DNA of 60,000 bases from Apostichopus japonicus (taxonomy: Eukaryota; Echinodermata; Holothuroidea; Aspidochirotida; Stichopodidae), in contig NC_092568.1 in the NCBI RefSeq assembly GCF_037975245.1, positions 16,017,001 to 16,077,000 of the forward strand, written 5' to 3'. Within the stretch, counting starts at the first letter, position 1. Every line of letters starts with the position of its first letter. Below, in pieces: positions 24,560-36,393 of this stretch. Both the position numbers and the translations under genes were made by a program. A model generated the notes under the pieces. The model was not told where the DNA came from, did not search any database, and saw only the letters and a program-made list of their open reading frames with translations.

Positions 24560-25989
24560 CTGCAAAATTCAAAAGAAATCCCTTGAAAGCAAACAGTTGC
24601 TACATTAGGAAACTGCTAACATCAACATTATCTAACTCTACCATTGATTCATATTGCATATTACATTTTCAAGATTTGGCTTGTGGACAGTACAGACTTG
24701 CTTCTCTTTGCACCTATGAACTGACTCATCCTAAGTCACATTTGATTAATTAGTAAAACTAACAGAACTATGAAACAATAGCTTGAGCAACACATTCAGT
24801 CACACAATAAAAAAGATCACCTAAGCTATACTTTGCATTGCTACAAACCTACTGTATGAGTACCATACATGGCCATTAAATGAAAGATAACATATCTTAA
24901 CGCATTATTTGGTACCTTGGTCCACCAAAACTGCACAAGGAATAATGAAACTTGGCATTAACTCCATAGGTCTGTGAATGCAATTTAATAAAGCACCCCC
25001 GTAAAGTTGCTGGACACAAAGTTTCTTTCATGAATATTTGACTACTTAGCTGTTAGGTTAATACATGAAACTCATCATAAGCAGCTCACAAGTTGTGACC
25101 ACTTAGACTGAGAGGTGTCCAATTATGTGTGAAATATCACACAGCTCTGTCAGAGAGTGACAGAACATTACCACCAAACATGGCATTCAGCTTGAAGACA
25201 TGAACATTTAACATGATGTGAAAAAGATACAAGGTTCATTTTGTAGTACTACCTACAGTACATCACCAAACTAAATTTACATTCCCTCAACTAATAATGA
25301 CTAATACAGAAGAAGTACATACACCTACTGTTGGCTTCAATAAGAGCCATTGTCACCTAGCAGACCATTTTCTATTCATTGCATCAGTTTCAGTTTACAA
25401 TCTATTATAATTCAATTGGTGAACTTTTACACACAACCTATTGACCTCTGAGTTTACAATACACCCCTCTCTGCAGCCTGAAGGTAACTGATGGATGTAC
25501 AGGACAACTGCATGGGTCTCATGAGTGTTAGCCACTCAGTTAAAAGAACTAGCCTGGGTGTCGATGCCCTGTCATTTGCACCTATCAAAATAATAATTCC
25601 AACCTGTTTATTGACAGAACTGTGTAGGTATGGAGCATGGGGTGGCACAAAGGGTGTGAGGATGGTCTGAAAGGAAACCCTGATACACCTCACAGTATTA
25701 TGTCCTATGGAGTTAACCTTTTATTATGCTCCGGTAGGATTTTTTTCCTCATAGGCATCTCTAGCTGATGAAGTCCAGATGGTTGTTTTTACATCTCATT
25801 GCGCTCCTTGCATTAACAAATGAAAATAGTAAAAAACGAACACATGGGCGTGAGTTGCACACTCAAAACAGCCCCCAAACTCCCTTCCCTATAAGAAAAG
25901 GATACTTATCGGGCTGTAATAGGCTGTTGAAATGCTTAGAAATCCAATAGGATGTAAAGAAGGTAATAATCCAATGTAATCCGGGCAGT

Positions 25990-26166
25990 TTTCGAAAGAT
26001 TTGAATCCACTACGAAAACGCATGAGTAAACACTTTGGATGGTAGAATGAGAAGGAAGAGCCATTGACCGGGTATGACCGGTCACTGAGGGTGCACAGTG
26101 TTAAAAGACTACCAGGGCATACTAGACACGGTAGAATGCGGTGCTAAGGTTGTGGGGAGACAGGTA
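25990..26166 (+). pseudogene. Decayed relative of the exon at 48797-49032
   Basis: Shares with the distant copy the blocks ACTTTGGATGGTAGAATGAG, then a GGTAGAATG-like segment, and ends at the same GTTGTGGGGAGACAG followed by gtaagcg. The reading frame equivalent to the other copy is closed soon after the shared TLDGRMRR segment by a TGA, and there are further small length changes. It lies in a kindlin intron. The retained splice donor indicates duplication of genomic (unspliced) sequence. Confidence 0.45.
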
Positions 26167-27002
26167 AGCGGGGAGCGGAGTAAATGTAGTATTTATGCAA
26201 ATACCAGCGTTGAGAAGACTTCCACAGTATTCACTCCTTTTCACTTTCAGTGACCTTCAGTGTGTGACATATTTCTAGTGGCAACAGCAGGAAGAGATAT
26301 CTTGAAGTTTATTGCCAAAGGAAACCAAAACTTGATCAAATGAGACCTTGAGACTAGCTTGGTGTTTTGTTCTACAGTTACCATCATCAGAGCACCCACT
26401 CATCATTAAGACATGACAAATATTCGACTCTCAGTCCCTGGCATTGAAAGAAGACTGTGACTTTGATGACTTCCATCTCATCAACAACTTCATCTTAGAT
26501 TAATATGCAGAGACATAGTCCTACATCTTCAGACACAGCTGAAACCTCTCAAACTTCTCTTGAGATGAAATAATCAAAACAAAACTTTTCTCACAATTTG
26601 TAGGTAGAGGGATATGGAATGATTTAAAGAACTGGGAAAGGCCCACGCAGTATCTCGCAGTATATTATCAGAGTGTATGATCCATGCCAATGGTTTGATA
26701 GTATTAAAGGAGAAATAAACTCTGGGCTTTTGGAGCGTACATGCGGTAGGGGATATTTTTCTGATACCATTTATGAAATTACTAAGCAAAATATAGTTTC
26801 CCTGAATTTTACGCGAATTTTCCAATTAATTTTTTTTACCCATTTGAACAACGGCCATTTTGTTAAAATGAGTATTGGGGGCGCTTCAAAAGTGACGTAC
26901 ACCAGCCACATCGTAACTTCAAAACAATGAAGCTTTGCATACGAGTTATAGTCTATTCGCACTATGTTCGAGCATCTTGCTTCGCTTATTTCACCGGTTA
27001 AA

Positions 27003-27218
27003 ATGCCCGAATGCCAAGCCTTTGGTTGTGTTAACCGAAGAGGGGAAGAGGGAGCAGAAAAAGGTAAAAGATATTTCGTTATTCCAGATGGAATAAAATA
27101 TCCGGAAAAGAGTGAACTTTCACTGAGGTGTACAGTACCTGTTCGTTATGTTCTCAGCAGCCGTAGGAAAAGGATTCTTCTTCTTGTACCTCAAGAAATT
27201 TACAAAACAGAGTTCTAA
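27003..27218 (+). pseudogene. THAP zinc-finger start, truncated (transposase remnant)
   Basis: The ATG at 27003 begins MPECQAFGCVNRRGEE. The C-x4-C spacing, with the Gly before the second Cys and the following N-R, is the classic first half of the C2CH THAP DNA-binding domain. RYFVIPD fits the family's F-x-F-P position. After about residue 38 the expected Trp, Pro and C-x2-H half is missing; the frame runs into unrelated sequence and stops at 27218. A possible splice donor (AAAAAGgtaaaa at about 27063) could instead mean the rest was on a lost exon. In Kolobok and P-type elements, this domain binds the transposon ends. Confidence 0.7.
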
Positions 27219-27538
27219 ATGAACTGGCTGCAAAAATATCTGGGAGAATTCAGGTCTGTTGGTCAGACATTCTCCTGCGTTCAACAAAGCTTTTTCCGCG
27301 AACAATCCATAGCAGCATATCCTCCCCGTGTCGCTTTCCAATGGCGAACAGAGTGCACACAGACACCATTCTTCGCAGTGGCTCGCGTAACCGGTATTCG
27401 TATCAGCAACGGAATTCGACCCAACATCACCAACAGTCGCGGACTGATTCTTTGCACAAACTCCTCCTCTCGATGTCTCAGTTCTCCCTCTGAATATTCT
27501 GGTTCGAAAAGATACGATTCCAATCCAAAGGCTTCCAT
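27120..27538 (-). pseudogene. P2X7 C-terminal-like cysteine-rich domain protein, one frameshift, truncated
   Basis: From the ATG at 27538 the frame reads MEAFGLESYLFEPEYSEGEL, then REEEFVQ, the usual lead-in of invertebrate P2X7-tail-like proteins. Near 27446-27456 the reading shifts by one base. The new frame runs through ASHCEEWCLCALC, RICCYGLF and ECLTNRPEFSQIF to a stop at about 27120. The WCxCxxC, CC and C(L/I)T spacing matches the zinc-binding cytoplasmic tail of vertebrate P2X7. The receptor's channel part is absent. The domain ends early, at a possible donor (CAGgtactg) or at the junction with the THAP fragment. It lies head-to-head on the opposite strand to the THAP frame, inside the same transposon. 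Confidence 0.65.
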
Positions 27539-28958
27539 TTTCTTGTTTGAAGATATTTGCTCGGCAGTAAATTGGAGTGCAATGATGGACGTAAGTAACG
27601 CTATCGCTAGGACTGAGTACGGTTTGCGTGTTGAAAGCAATCTAATTTAAACACGTTAAAAATCAATTCCTTGAAAAGATCCCAAAATTTATATTTCTAC
27701 TGATACTCGTTACAATAACAAATTTTACACACTTTTTAAGCATTTTTACAGATCAATAAAGACAAAAGATATTTTTTGATCGATATTTTATTCATTACTA
27801 TTGTTGAAAGTACAATTCTAATTATTTTAGAGATTGGCAACGATTTTGTCTTGAAATACGCGATGCGGCTAGCTTTCGTCACGGTACATCCGGGTACTGG
27901 CTCAATTCAAACAAAATGGCGCGACACATGAACTACATTCAAATCGTTTTTTCACCTCAAAGAAGGGATTTTTATGCTTTTCTTTTGCTTTTATTGGAAA
28001 GACCATCTGTCAAAACGTAAGAATGGATGCAAAAAAAACTAGGGTTTATTTCTCCTTTAACCTCTTATGATTGTAATACCAGACATTGTGCTTCATGTTT
28101 CAAATTCTTAAGGCTCATATGTGGAACTCAAGCCAATATCTTCAAAATGTATAGTTTTAAAACCATTTGATGATTAACTTAAAAGACCACCACCACAAGA
28201 TACCACTTTCTGAAAATGCAAGAAGTACTTTTGATATAAAACATGTTTAATTGTATATTGAAACCAACCTATGAAAGACTGTCAGGGTTGGGTGTGTACA
28301 GTAAATAGGTGTCAATTTACCAACTCATTGGATGTGGGTTAAAACACCTTAGAAAGTACACTGAAAGTAAAAGATGCTTGTAAAGCTCTTGGATTGAGAT
28401 AAGAACACTTCACTTCTGGCAAACAAGGTTTTACTTAACCAGGAAACGGTCCAGCTGTCCAACTTATATTTAGAAGAAACTAACTAAATTTTCAAGATTC
28501 TGACAGGAAATAAAGGTTGACTCATCTGCTTGAGATGCTAAAGAAGATGATTATTTTGTAAATAAGCACTTTCAATCAAACAATATTTTGCCAAATTAAT
28601 CAACACTCAAGAATTGGCCTCCTCCATACTTTCTATTTCAAGCTAAAGTCCTGCCAGGAGATAGAGAGGTGGGTTGAAACAACAAGGAAGTTCTTTATCC
28701 ACCCACAAATTTTTTATTCGAAGCTATGGTATTTCTTGGAGATTACATTGTGTGAAGGATATGACTCACATGACACAAAAGGGAACCTACCCTGGTGACT
28801 TAACTGTTAGGCAGTCATGGAATGTGCCCTTCTTAAGAATAAGATAACCTTATCTGAGGTTATGATACATGTCCCATCAAAAGACCAAAGTTCAATTCAC
28901 TCAGTATTTTGCATTTGTTCAGAAATCAAAATATGATTGCCATTTATCATCCTCAGCT

Positions 28959-29120
28959 AGAATGAAAACATTTAATAGATAGCTTAATACTGATTATGTT
29001 ATAAGGACTCCATTCCATTGTGACACCTGTGCCGAACAGCAGAATGATAACATTTAATAGATAGCTACTACTGATTATGTTATAAGGGCTCCATTCCATT
29101 GTGACACCTGTGCCCAACAG
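28959..29120. repeat. 82-bp tandem duplication
   Basis: Two adjacent copies, each starting AGAATGAxAACATTTAATAG and ending CACCTGTGCCxAACAG, with few differences, just downstream (in kindlin sense) of the F2 exon. The near identity suggests a fairly recent duplication. Confidence 0.85.
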
Positions 29121-29524
29121 ACTTTTCTTTGTCTAAACAAGGAAAGAGCCCAAAGTATCGTTTGATGCAACTATGGACAAAACTTTCTTGAAAGTTTCAA
29201 ATGAAAGGTGACAGTTAATGTTAATTAGCTGCATCATTGTTACATGCCATCTTCAAATGTTTTATCATGCTGCCGGAGATCATGAAAGGGAACCTCTCCT
29301 CATCGTAAGTTAACATCTCCAACTCTGTAGTCTTATCTGATGAGAACTTATCTCAACAGATGAAATTGAGAAAACTCATATTTACGAACATACTCCCCAG
29401 CTAGTTAAATTGCATACAGACAAGGAGACTTTTGCTCTGCGCATTCACAAACTCTCCCTCCCCTCAAGATTCCTTATCCAACCCCCTCCCCTTCCTCATT
29501 CCCTTTCATAGGTAGGTTTATTAC

Positions 29525-29735
29525 CTGCAATGCTGCAAACATGATCATCTCTTCCTCAGTGCAATCAATTTCATCATTGAGGAGGGACCATCTGGCTTGC
29601 TCGTATATCTGGTTGATGCGGATAGCATCTTGCTGAGGATCCAGGTCATAGAAAGCATAATACTTGAAGCGTAGTAAGAGAACATCCCTCTCGTTTATGC
29701 CCTGTTGCATCAATGATTTGGAGGAATCCAGCCAT
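29525..29735 (-). CDS. FERMT: Kindlin exon: F2 domain start
   Basis: 211 bp, with a tttccagA acceptor and a CAGgtaata donor. It completes the Gly codon left by the upstream exon. The peptide [20 protein letters not shown], then [30 protein letters not shown] and [13 protein letters not shown] is one of the most conserved parts of all kindlins (F2 lobe, acyl-CoA-binding-like helical core). The preceding intron is 17,060 bp, the largest in the gene. Confidence 0.97.
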
Positions 29736-30149
29736 CTGGAAATGGTGGAAAAAGAGAAAGTAACAAAATAATGAATTGGTTTTGGGGACAGATGAAGTAT
29801 TATTGTCTTAATACCCAGCTAGATGATAGCAATTTACTGATTGAATTAATATTATTTGACACTGCGGATTTTTCATACATGAAAACTTTTGGATGACTTT
29901 TGAAATAAACATTGTGACAGTTTGAGTTCCAGACACAAAATGAGTTATAAACTTTTATCTTCCACGACACAGTCAATTCTAGAAAGGTTCAATCCAGTAA
30001 TAAAAACACATACTTCAGTAACACACATTTCTGATTCAAGGCAAGCAATTCAGAAGCAAAGGACAGGTCAAATTTCGGACTGAAGATGATCTTACATGGA
30101 TTAGAATTAAACATATGTACTATGTGGTGATTAATTACCAATTATAAGG

Positions 30150-30440
30150 TCCAATTATATGGTCCATCCAAGATTTTTCTCTTGAGATATTGGTAAACAT
30201 TTTGACATATACTGAGGTCAAATGACCTCAGACTTTCCACTTAAAACCATAATGGCCATAAACTCACAATATGGGGGGGAGGGGGGGGGGAGCATCTGGA
30301 TGATGTATGCGAAGTCCATTCAATTTTCCAGTTTTCATGTGAAAGGCTTTCTCATTTTGACCGATGTTGACCTCCTATGACCTTTGTCTTTCAATTCAAA
30401 CAATTAAGTCCTTTTACTCAATATAAGGTATCAATGTACC
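30150..30440. repeat. Fragment of the ~140-bp TGACCT repeat family
   Basis: Contains GATATTGGTAAACATTTTGA, then GGTCAAATGACCTCA and CTATGACCTTTGTCTTTCAA in the same spacing as the blocks near 6.5 and 8.5 kb. It is interrupted by a G-run (about 30273-30289). Confidence 0.5.
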
Positions 30441-33323
30441 ACTGCATCCACTCTTCGCCTTTTAAGATTGTGAGCTTTTATATTACCATCATGTGTAAGA
30501 CCACTGAAAATATCACATATTGATATATATCATCCATTAAAAGCTATAATGGGTAGAATGATGTAACGGCAAGGAAAGTGAGGTCCACAATACTTCCGAG
30601 GCACTTAGTTAGTAGGCTAAACAGTACAAGAGGTATAGAAAGTAGAAACACTATATATACGAGCAGTCTGGGCAGATGTAATCGACTTGAAAATTTGCCC
30701 AAAATGGTAACTTTTCGCACCACATTTTGCTTCACAACTCTTCGACAAATGAGGCAGTGGTATGCAGTTGCATCGGTTACCTTGAAAGAAGCAGTTCAGG
30801 GACAGACAGCAAATCCAAAATAGGACTCTTGAAATATGGATACCATCCCCTTGTATAAGGTACTGTAATGTGGCTCGGTATCATGAGTCACATGAATGAC
30901 TCTAGTTAGCTTATTAACTCATGGATTGGAGCCTCTACATTCTTGTTAATTCATGTCTCAAGCCATTGCAGGGTGTTGTAAACAGAACACTTGCCATGAA
31001 ACAGGCTGCACTTTTCTACAGTGATTATAAGTCCCGTAGGCCTTCTCGCCACTGTACAAATCTAGGGGCCTAATAGTTTCCACTCTCCTATGGCTGTATT
31101 GTAGGTGGGATCGAATGTACCAGAAAACTACAAAAATAACAGGAATCTGCCCGTATTTCATTGGTCTTTCCTATCAACACCATGTGAATACGATTCCATG
31201 GAATTTAAGCTTGTAGACAAAGGACAGGGGCAACATGTAGCACCAATTACTTTCACTGCAGTACTACAGTATTTTGTGGGCTTCTAGTGAGTAGCCGTGT
31301 ACCATGTAGCTGCTTACACCTGATACGGTGTAGTGTTAAATTCGGTTATACATGTTAGCGCTATGAGACTTTATGCCCCCAAGAAGTTCCCAAATTTCAA
31401 ATTTGCTAAAGTTGTTTTCATTCTAAACATTATAACATCTTTCATAAAAATCCCAATAACCTTTTATACTGAAAATATAGAAGCCAACTTTCCGTTACAA
31501 TGCACAGTATATAAAAAGCGATGAACAAATGCTGCTTCTTTTTGCCTTACAAACAAAGCGCCCCCACTTTTTTCTGTGCTTCACAGCCACACACTATTGT
31601 CACCACTCTCCCCTGTTAAATTCTTTGCTTTTAATTGATATGAGATATCTACTAATGAAGTAAGAGATCTATTCAGGTTTCTCATCTTTCTGGAGATCGC
31701 ATGTCACATATATGGATTTACATATACATATATATGCACATGTCTAATGATTAAATAGGTTACCAGTGTCATCAAAACTTTGACTGTGTAATACAGTTCA
31801 AAAGGTAAACATGTGATATGGTACATATAGTATGCTTCAAGGTTAATCATCAACAGTAACCTGACTCAACTATCAAGAATATAGTTACACATATTACCAC
31901 TTTATATGGTACTATTGTAATACTATGTAAAGAATCCTAAAAAATGCAGTGGTGCACCCCCAATTGGTATTCCTACTGGCATTGTCTAGATCGAACTTGA
32001 CCACAGGAATATAAGCACCAATTTTAACTACCAGCTTCTAAACTACCTAAATAGAATCTGCTTCCATGGAAACAAGCCTGTAGAAACCTTATAATCTACT
32101 GTCCCACAATTAAAGGAGTGTGTCGACCTCATTCATGGAATTGCACTATTAATAAAGAGACTTTTGATCATCTATTATCAGTAAAGTTATGCTTATAACT
32201 TTTTAAAAGGTTGTTCACACCTATAAGAAATGACCTAGACATGGAAGCTTCTTAAGAGAAATACTAGCATGGAGTGTTCCCACGTGAGCAAGTTTTACGT
32301 GTTTCCCAAAATTCCTTACTGCTACAGGACTTCGAAATATGACAATTTGTAATATTACTCAACATTACAGTTTAATACAATTATGCAACTGTCATATTTT
32401 TTCACTATGTAGCAGGCTAATAGCTATATAAAGAAAACCTCACAGTTTTATTCAATACAATCTTGAGTTATCATGGCAGTCGCACACTGTTGCATTCGCA
32501 CACTATACTGGCACTGCATGTGTGGCAGCTTAGGCGACATTGTGTGAAGATATATGTGAAGTCTTGTCTCACTGAGCGTTCTTTTACACTGCATCTCTCA
32601 GCAGTTGGGAGGGAGTCATTGGTTTGAAGGACACGGTTAAGTCAGTCATGTCCGGTTATCACTGGGATGGGAACCACAGCAGGAAGACAGGGTCCATAGT
32701 AGGATCAGCTGATTGGCGTCAGATATACTACACTCCAGGAACTTAACTTGTAGGACCTGCAGCTTTGTTAAATGACACTGGAATGTCAAGAATGGTTCAC
32801 AAGATATGTTTGGAATGTGACAGACCTTTCCCCAGTAGCCAAGGATAGAACTAGTAATAGTACAGCGGGAGCGAGCAGACACTAGTAACTAATAAACTGC
32901 TCACTATCGTTGCAGGTTAAATACTGAATGTCTGTCATTGCACACAGCTGTTGGATATTAATGACAACTCAAGAAAGATTAATATTAAGTTAAAAGGACA
33001 CCAGGAAGCACGGATACTGGTCAAATGAAAAGCATTATCTGCTTGGCAAGGTTTCTACTTGAAAATAATATCTCATGTCTGATATTACATGACAAACCAG
33101 CATTACATAACATTCATTTCCTGTCATGTCTTTTCTAAGAAAGACAACTGTAAACACTATTACCTTAAATAAATAACCATGATCCTTGCATTGAATGACA
33201 ACTCTTAAGTGATGAAACATTTTGCCCTATTTGGGAGATATCATGAGTAACAATTTCTCATTACATGGAAGACATGCAGCTTTGTTTCTTTTAAGACAAT
33301 GCCAACGTCAGGTCATACTGAAT

Positions 33324-33971
33324 CAAGGGTGACGGAAGCTCTTTTAATCTGGGGGGGCACCGACATCAAAGGGCACTTTGCAGAAATTTGATTGGAATGA
33401 TACAGCCTTATATTTAGTACCCTTTATAACTCTTATTGTATTATCTTATTTGCGTATACACATCACTCCATCAACGCCCCCCCCCAACCCTCAAGGAAAA
33501 TATGCATACTAGCACTGCAATATCCAATGTGCAAATTGGGAAACAAGGAACAAGTTTTCTTTTGAGACAAAATGAGGTGAAATCATGCTAGTTGCTAATG
33601 TAGGAATCTTCCGAATTAGAGTTTATTCCTTGATAACATCTTAACAAATTGTTTCCATTCGAAATAGCTTTAAGTTTGACCCACAGAAATTCATTAAAAG
33701 TCAGGGGCGTAGCCAGGATTCGCACACTTGTATGCACGACTATCTGAGCGGAGCGCCACCATCGGTTGGCGCGGAGCGTACAAGAAAATTTTTGGTTTTA
33801 CAAACCCCTCAGATGGCCGGAAACGGCCCTTCCCGAGTGTTCATTCTGGTTCCCTGGCCTCTTGCTAACTTGAGACACCTCAATTTTTATGTGGAAAATG
33901 GGCACATTTTTAACCTGAGGAAAAGTGGGGGGGCACGTGCCCCCTGTGCCCCCCCAGTTCCGCCGCCCTTG
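33324..33971. mobile_element. hAT-like non-autonomous element, copy 3, inverted, with 8-bp target duplication
   Basis: 648 bp, the reverse-complement orientation of the copies at 2543 and 20177. It begins CAAGGGTGACGGAAG, ends TTCCGCCGCCCTTG, and is flanked by TACTGAAT on both sides (33316-33323 and 33972-33979). The perfect duplication shows a simple insertion into the 17-kb kindlin intron. The internal CAGGGGCGTAGCCAGG at 33702 looks like a second hAT-type end inside the element. Confidence 0.85.
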
Positions 33972-35863
33972 TACTGAATCCTCAATATTTTAGAATAGGC
34001 ATTGACAAAGCCCACTTCTAATTAAGAAAAAGTACAATGGCATCAAAAAGACAAAGATACTGTAAAAAGCGGATACCAAAATGGGCTTGATCATGTGATG
34101 ACAGTGATGTGATACTAAATTAAAGCTCAAGATTCATTGTCTAGTCATTAAAACAATGATATCTTCCCAGTAGTGTAGCAAGAGTTAGCAGTGCCTGGGA
34201 TATGGATTGGGTAGCCCTAGAGCTTTTAAGAACTACATAATGGATTGCTCCATCACATGCTAGTTGCTGGGGGGGGGAGGGGGTTGTACTTTTAAAATGC
34301 TTTTCCATGACAAATTGTTCAACTTTAGCCCAGATCCCCCCCCCCAAAAAAAACTTTTATATCTGAAATTATGCACCCCAGCCCTGTTCCACCACTTGTC
34401 ACCTCCCCCACCCACCACCCATCCCCCTCCTTACCCATTCCATCACTGATCCACCGCATCTTCCTAAATGATATAAAGAATCTTCTAGCTGTTTGGCGGT
34501 GTTGTTCACTATAAATGGCTCTATCACACAGCCACATGATGAATCACAGTTGTGTTCAAAATGATTCTCCCTATAATGATATAATGATATAGCCCTATTA
34601 TTCAATTGTCATAAATGAACTTTGTAACCTCCTTACTGATAAGAGCTTACAGGTCTTTACAGTGATAACAAACATGTTGTCTCCCAAACCCTGTCTATAA
34701 TCACCACAATGGAATGTAACATAACTGCACGCAACAGTCCATTTTTCCTTCCTTTAGACTTTGGCAGTGTGCTTTATGAATCAACATTGGTAAAAACAAT
34801 GGTAAATAATGAGGATCAGTTTCCTACCTAACTGTTGTGCATAAACACATTTCACTCTTCCTTTCCTTCCTGACAATACAAAAATAACAGCCATATGTAC
34901 ATATTAATTTTATGTGCCATTCAGACTATGACATGTAACCTGGTGGAATGTATAGCATCAAGTTGTGTAAACATGAAACCATCCTTAAAGGTATGTTATG
35001 ACCTCAGCCAAAAATGTGAAGATCAAATCATCTGCAGGTTGTTAGAGCTAAGAGTCTTGATTTACCTCATTATTCAGCACACAGCCTTTTCAACAAGAGA
35101 CTTGTCTCTCACCATTTAAGTACTTCTGGTATGCATAACTTCTAACATGTGAATCTGTGCTATCCCACAGAGGGTTGTTGTTCCTGCATTGAAGTCTGGT
35201 CTAAGTTTAGGAAAGGAGAACCCAGCCTTAGATGAGGGGAAATGTCTAAACAGTCTGTAATGAATGCTTTTAAGTAAAATTGGTAAAATGGCGACAGAAA
35301 AATGTCATGCAAGATTTTATAGGACGTATTGTAAGAACATCAGAATCTGTTTAAAACCAATTATGCATTCATTGCCAAAGAATCGTTTCGAGTGTGGTTG
35401 GGAAGAAGTCCTCTTTGCACGTTTTACAGGGCACCTAACAATACTATGACTGGAATAAAATGTTACACTAGGAAATCTAATTGCTTGAAAACAACTTGGC
35501 ACATTTCCAGAGTTCGAATTAAGCATCATTCAAAGGCATTGTGTGTATATTAAATATAATAAAATGCAATGACATTCCAGTTACTCTTTGGAATAATAAT
35601 ATTGCTCCTTAAAAGGAAGGTTCAGATGAAAGTTAACATTGACATGTGACAGCAGAATTAACTCCAAGCATTCTTGGGTAGTTTCTCTCAATTCCTAGAT
35701 GATTGTTTTGAGATGTGTTGGTCTGAAGAATACTCCTTATGTTTACCAACAATTCTGATGTCGTAGATGCACAATTATAATTTCTTTTAAAATTTGACTT
35801 CAATTTACTGCTTAAAAGTGGATGCAACGAGAGAAATCCAGTGTTCATTAGTACGATACATAT

Positions 35864-35905
35864 GCATGGGTTGTAAAGCATATACATATGCTTTACAACC
35901 CATGC
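35864..35905. repeat. 42-bp near-perfect palindrome
   Basis: The left arm GCATGGGTTGTAAAGCATAT (35864-35883) is followed by AC and then its exact reverse complement (35886-35905). This 20-bp stem could extrude as a hairpin or cruciform. It lies in the 17-kb kindlin intron. Confidence 0.95.
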
Positions 35906-36050
35906 AGCAAAAAGCTGACACAGTATCCCATCTACAACAGAGTCAGAAAATAAAGAAAAACAACATAATATATGTCAATGTGCATTCATGACATCACTTA
36001 CTTCAAGATCACATGGTACAAAACATATTACCTTCAACTGAATATATTTT

Positions 36051-36393
36051 TAGGAATTCAATCAAACCTTCACCAGCATGCTTCTATTCTTTTTATTTAC
36101 AATGCCCAAAATGAAGTTTCCTCTGAGCTATTCCTTTAAACAATATGTACCTTTAATGTATGTCCTTTGTAAGTACATTAACACAGACGAACATAACCAT
36201 ATTACCTTCATAACATATGATCTTAAAATGAATATATTTTTAGGAATTCAATCAAACCTTCACCAGCATGCTTCTATTCTTTTTATTTACAATGCCCAAA
36301 ATGAAGTTTCCTCTGAGCTTTTACTTTAAACAATATGAACCTTTAATGCATGTCCTTTGTAAGTACATTAACACAGACGAACATAACCAAATT
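36051..36393. repeat. 190-bp tandem duplication
   Basis: TAGGAATTCAATCAAACCTT starts at 36051 and again at 36241. The copies match closely through AACACAGACGAACATAACCA (second copy to about 36393). A few bases differ, and one junction has extra sequence. Confidence 0.9.

Larger units (their letters stand above)
26708..28056. mobile_element. TTAA-flanked DNA transposon, Kolobok-like, decayed, carrying THAP and P2X7-tail-like fragments
   Basis: 1349 bp lying between TTAA at 26704-26707 and TTAA at 28057-28060. The ends are inverted repeats: AGGAGAAATAAAC at the left and its exact reverse complement at the right, with a further weaker match (TCTGG against CCTAG). Inside, the plus strand opens a THAP zinc-finger frame at 27003, and the minus strand carries a P2X7 C-terminal-like frame from 27538 to 27120. 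Kolobok transposons are known for TTAA duplications and THAP-containing transposases; piggyBac shares TTAA but not THAP. The transposase body is absent, so this is a deletion derivative inside a kindlin intron. Confidence 0.75.
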
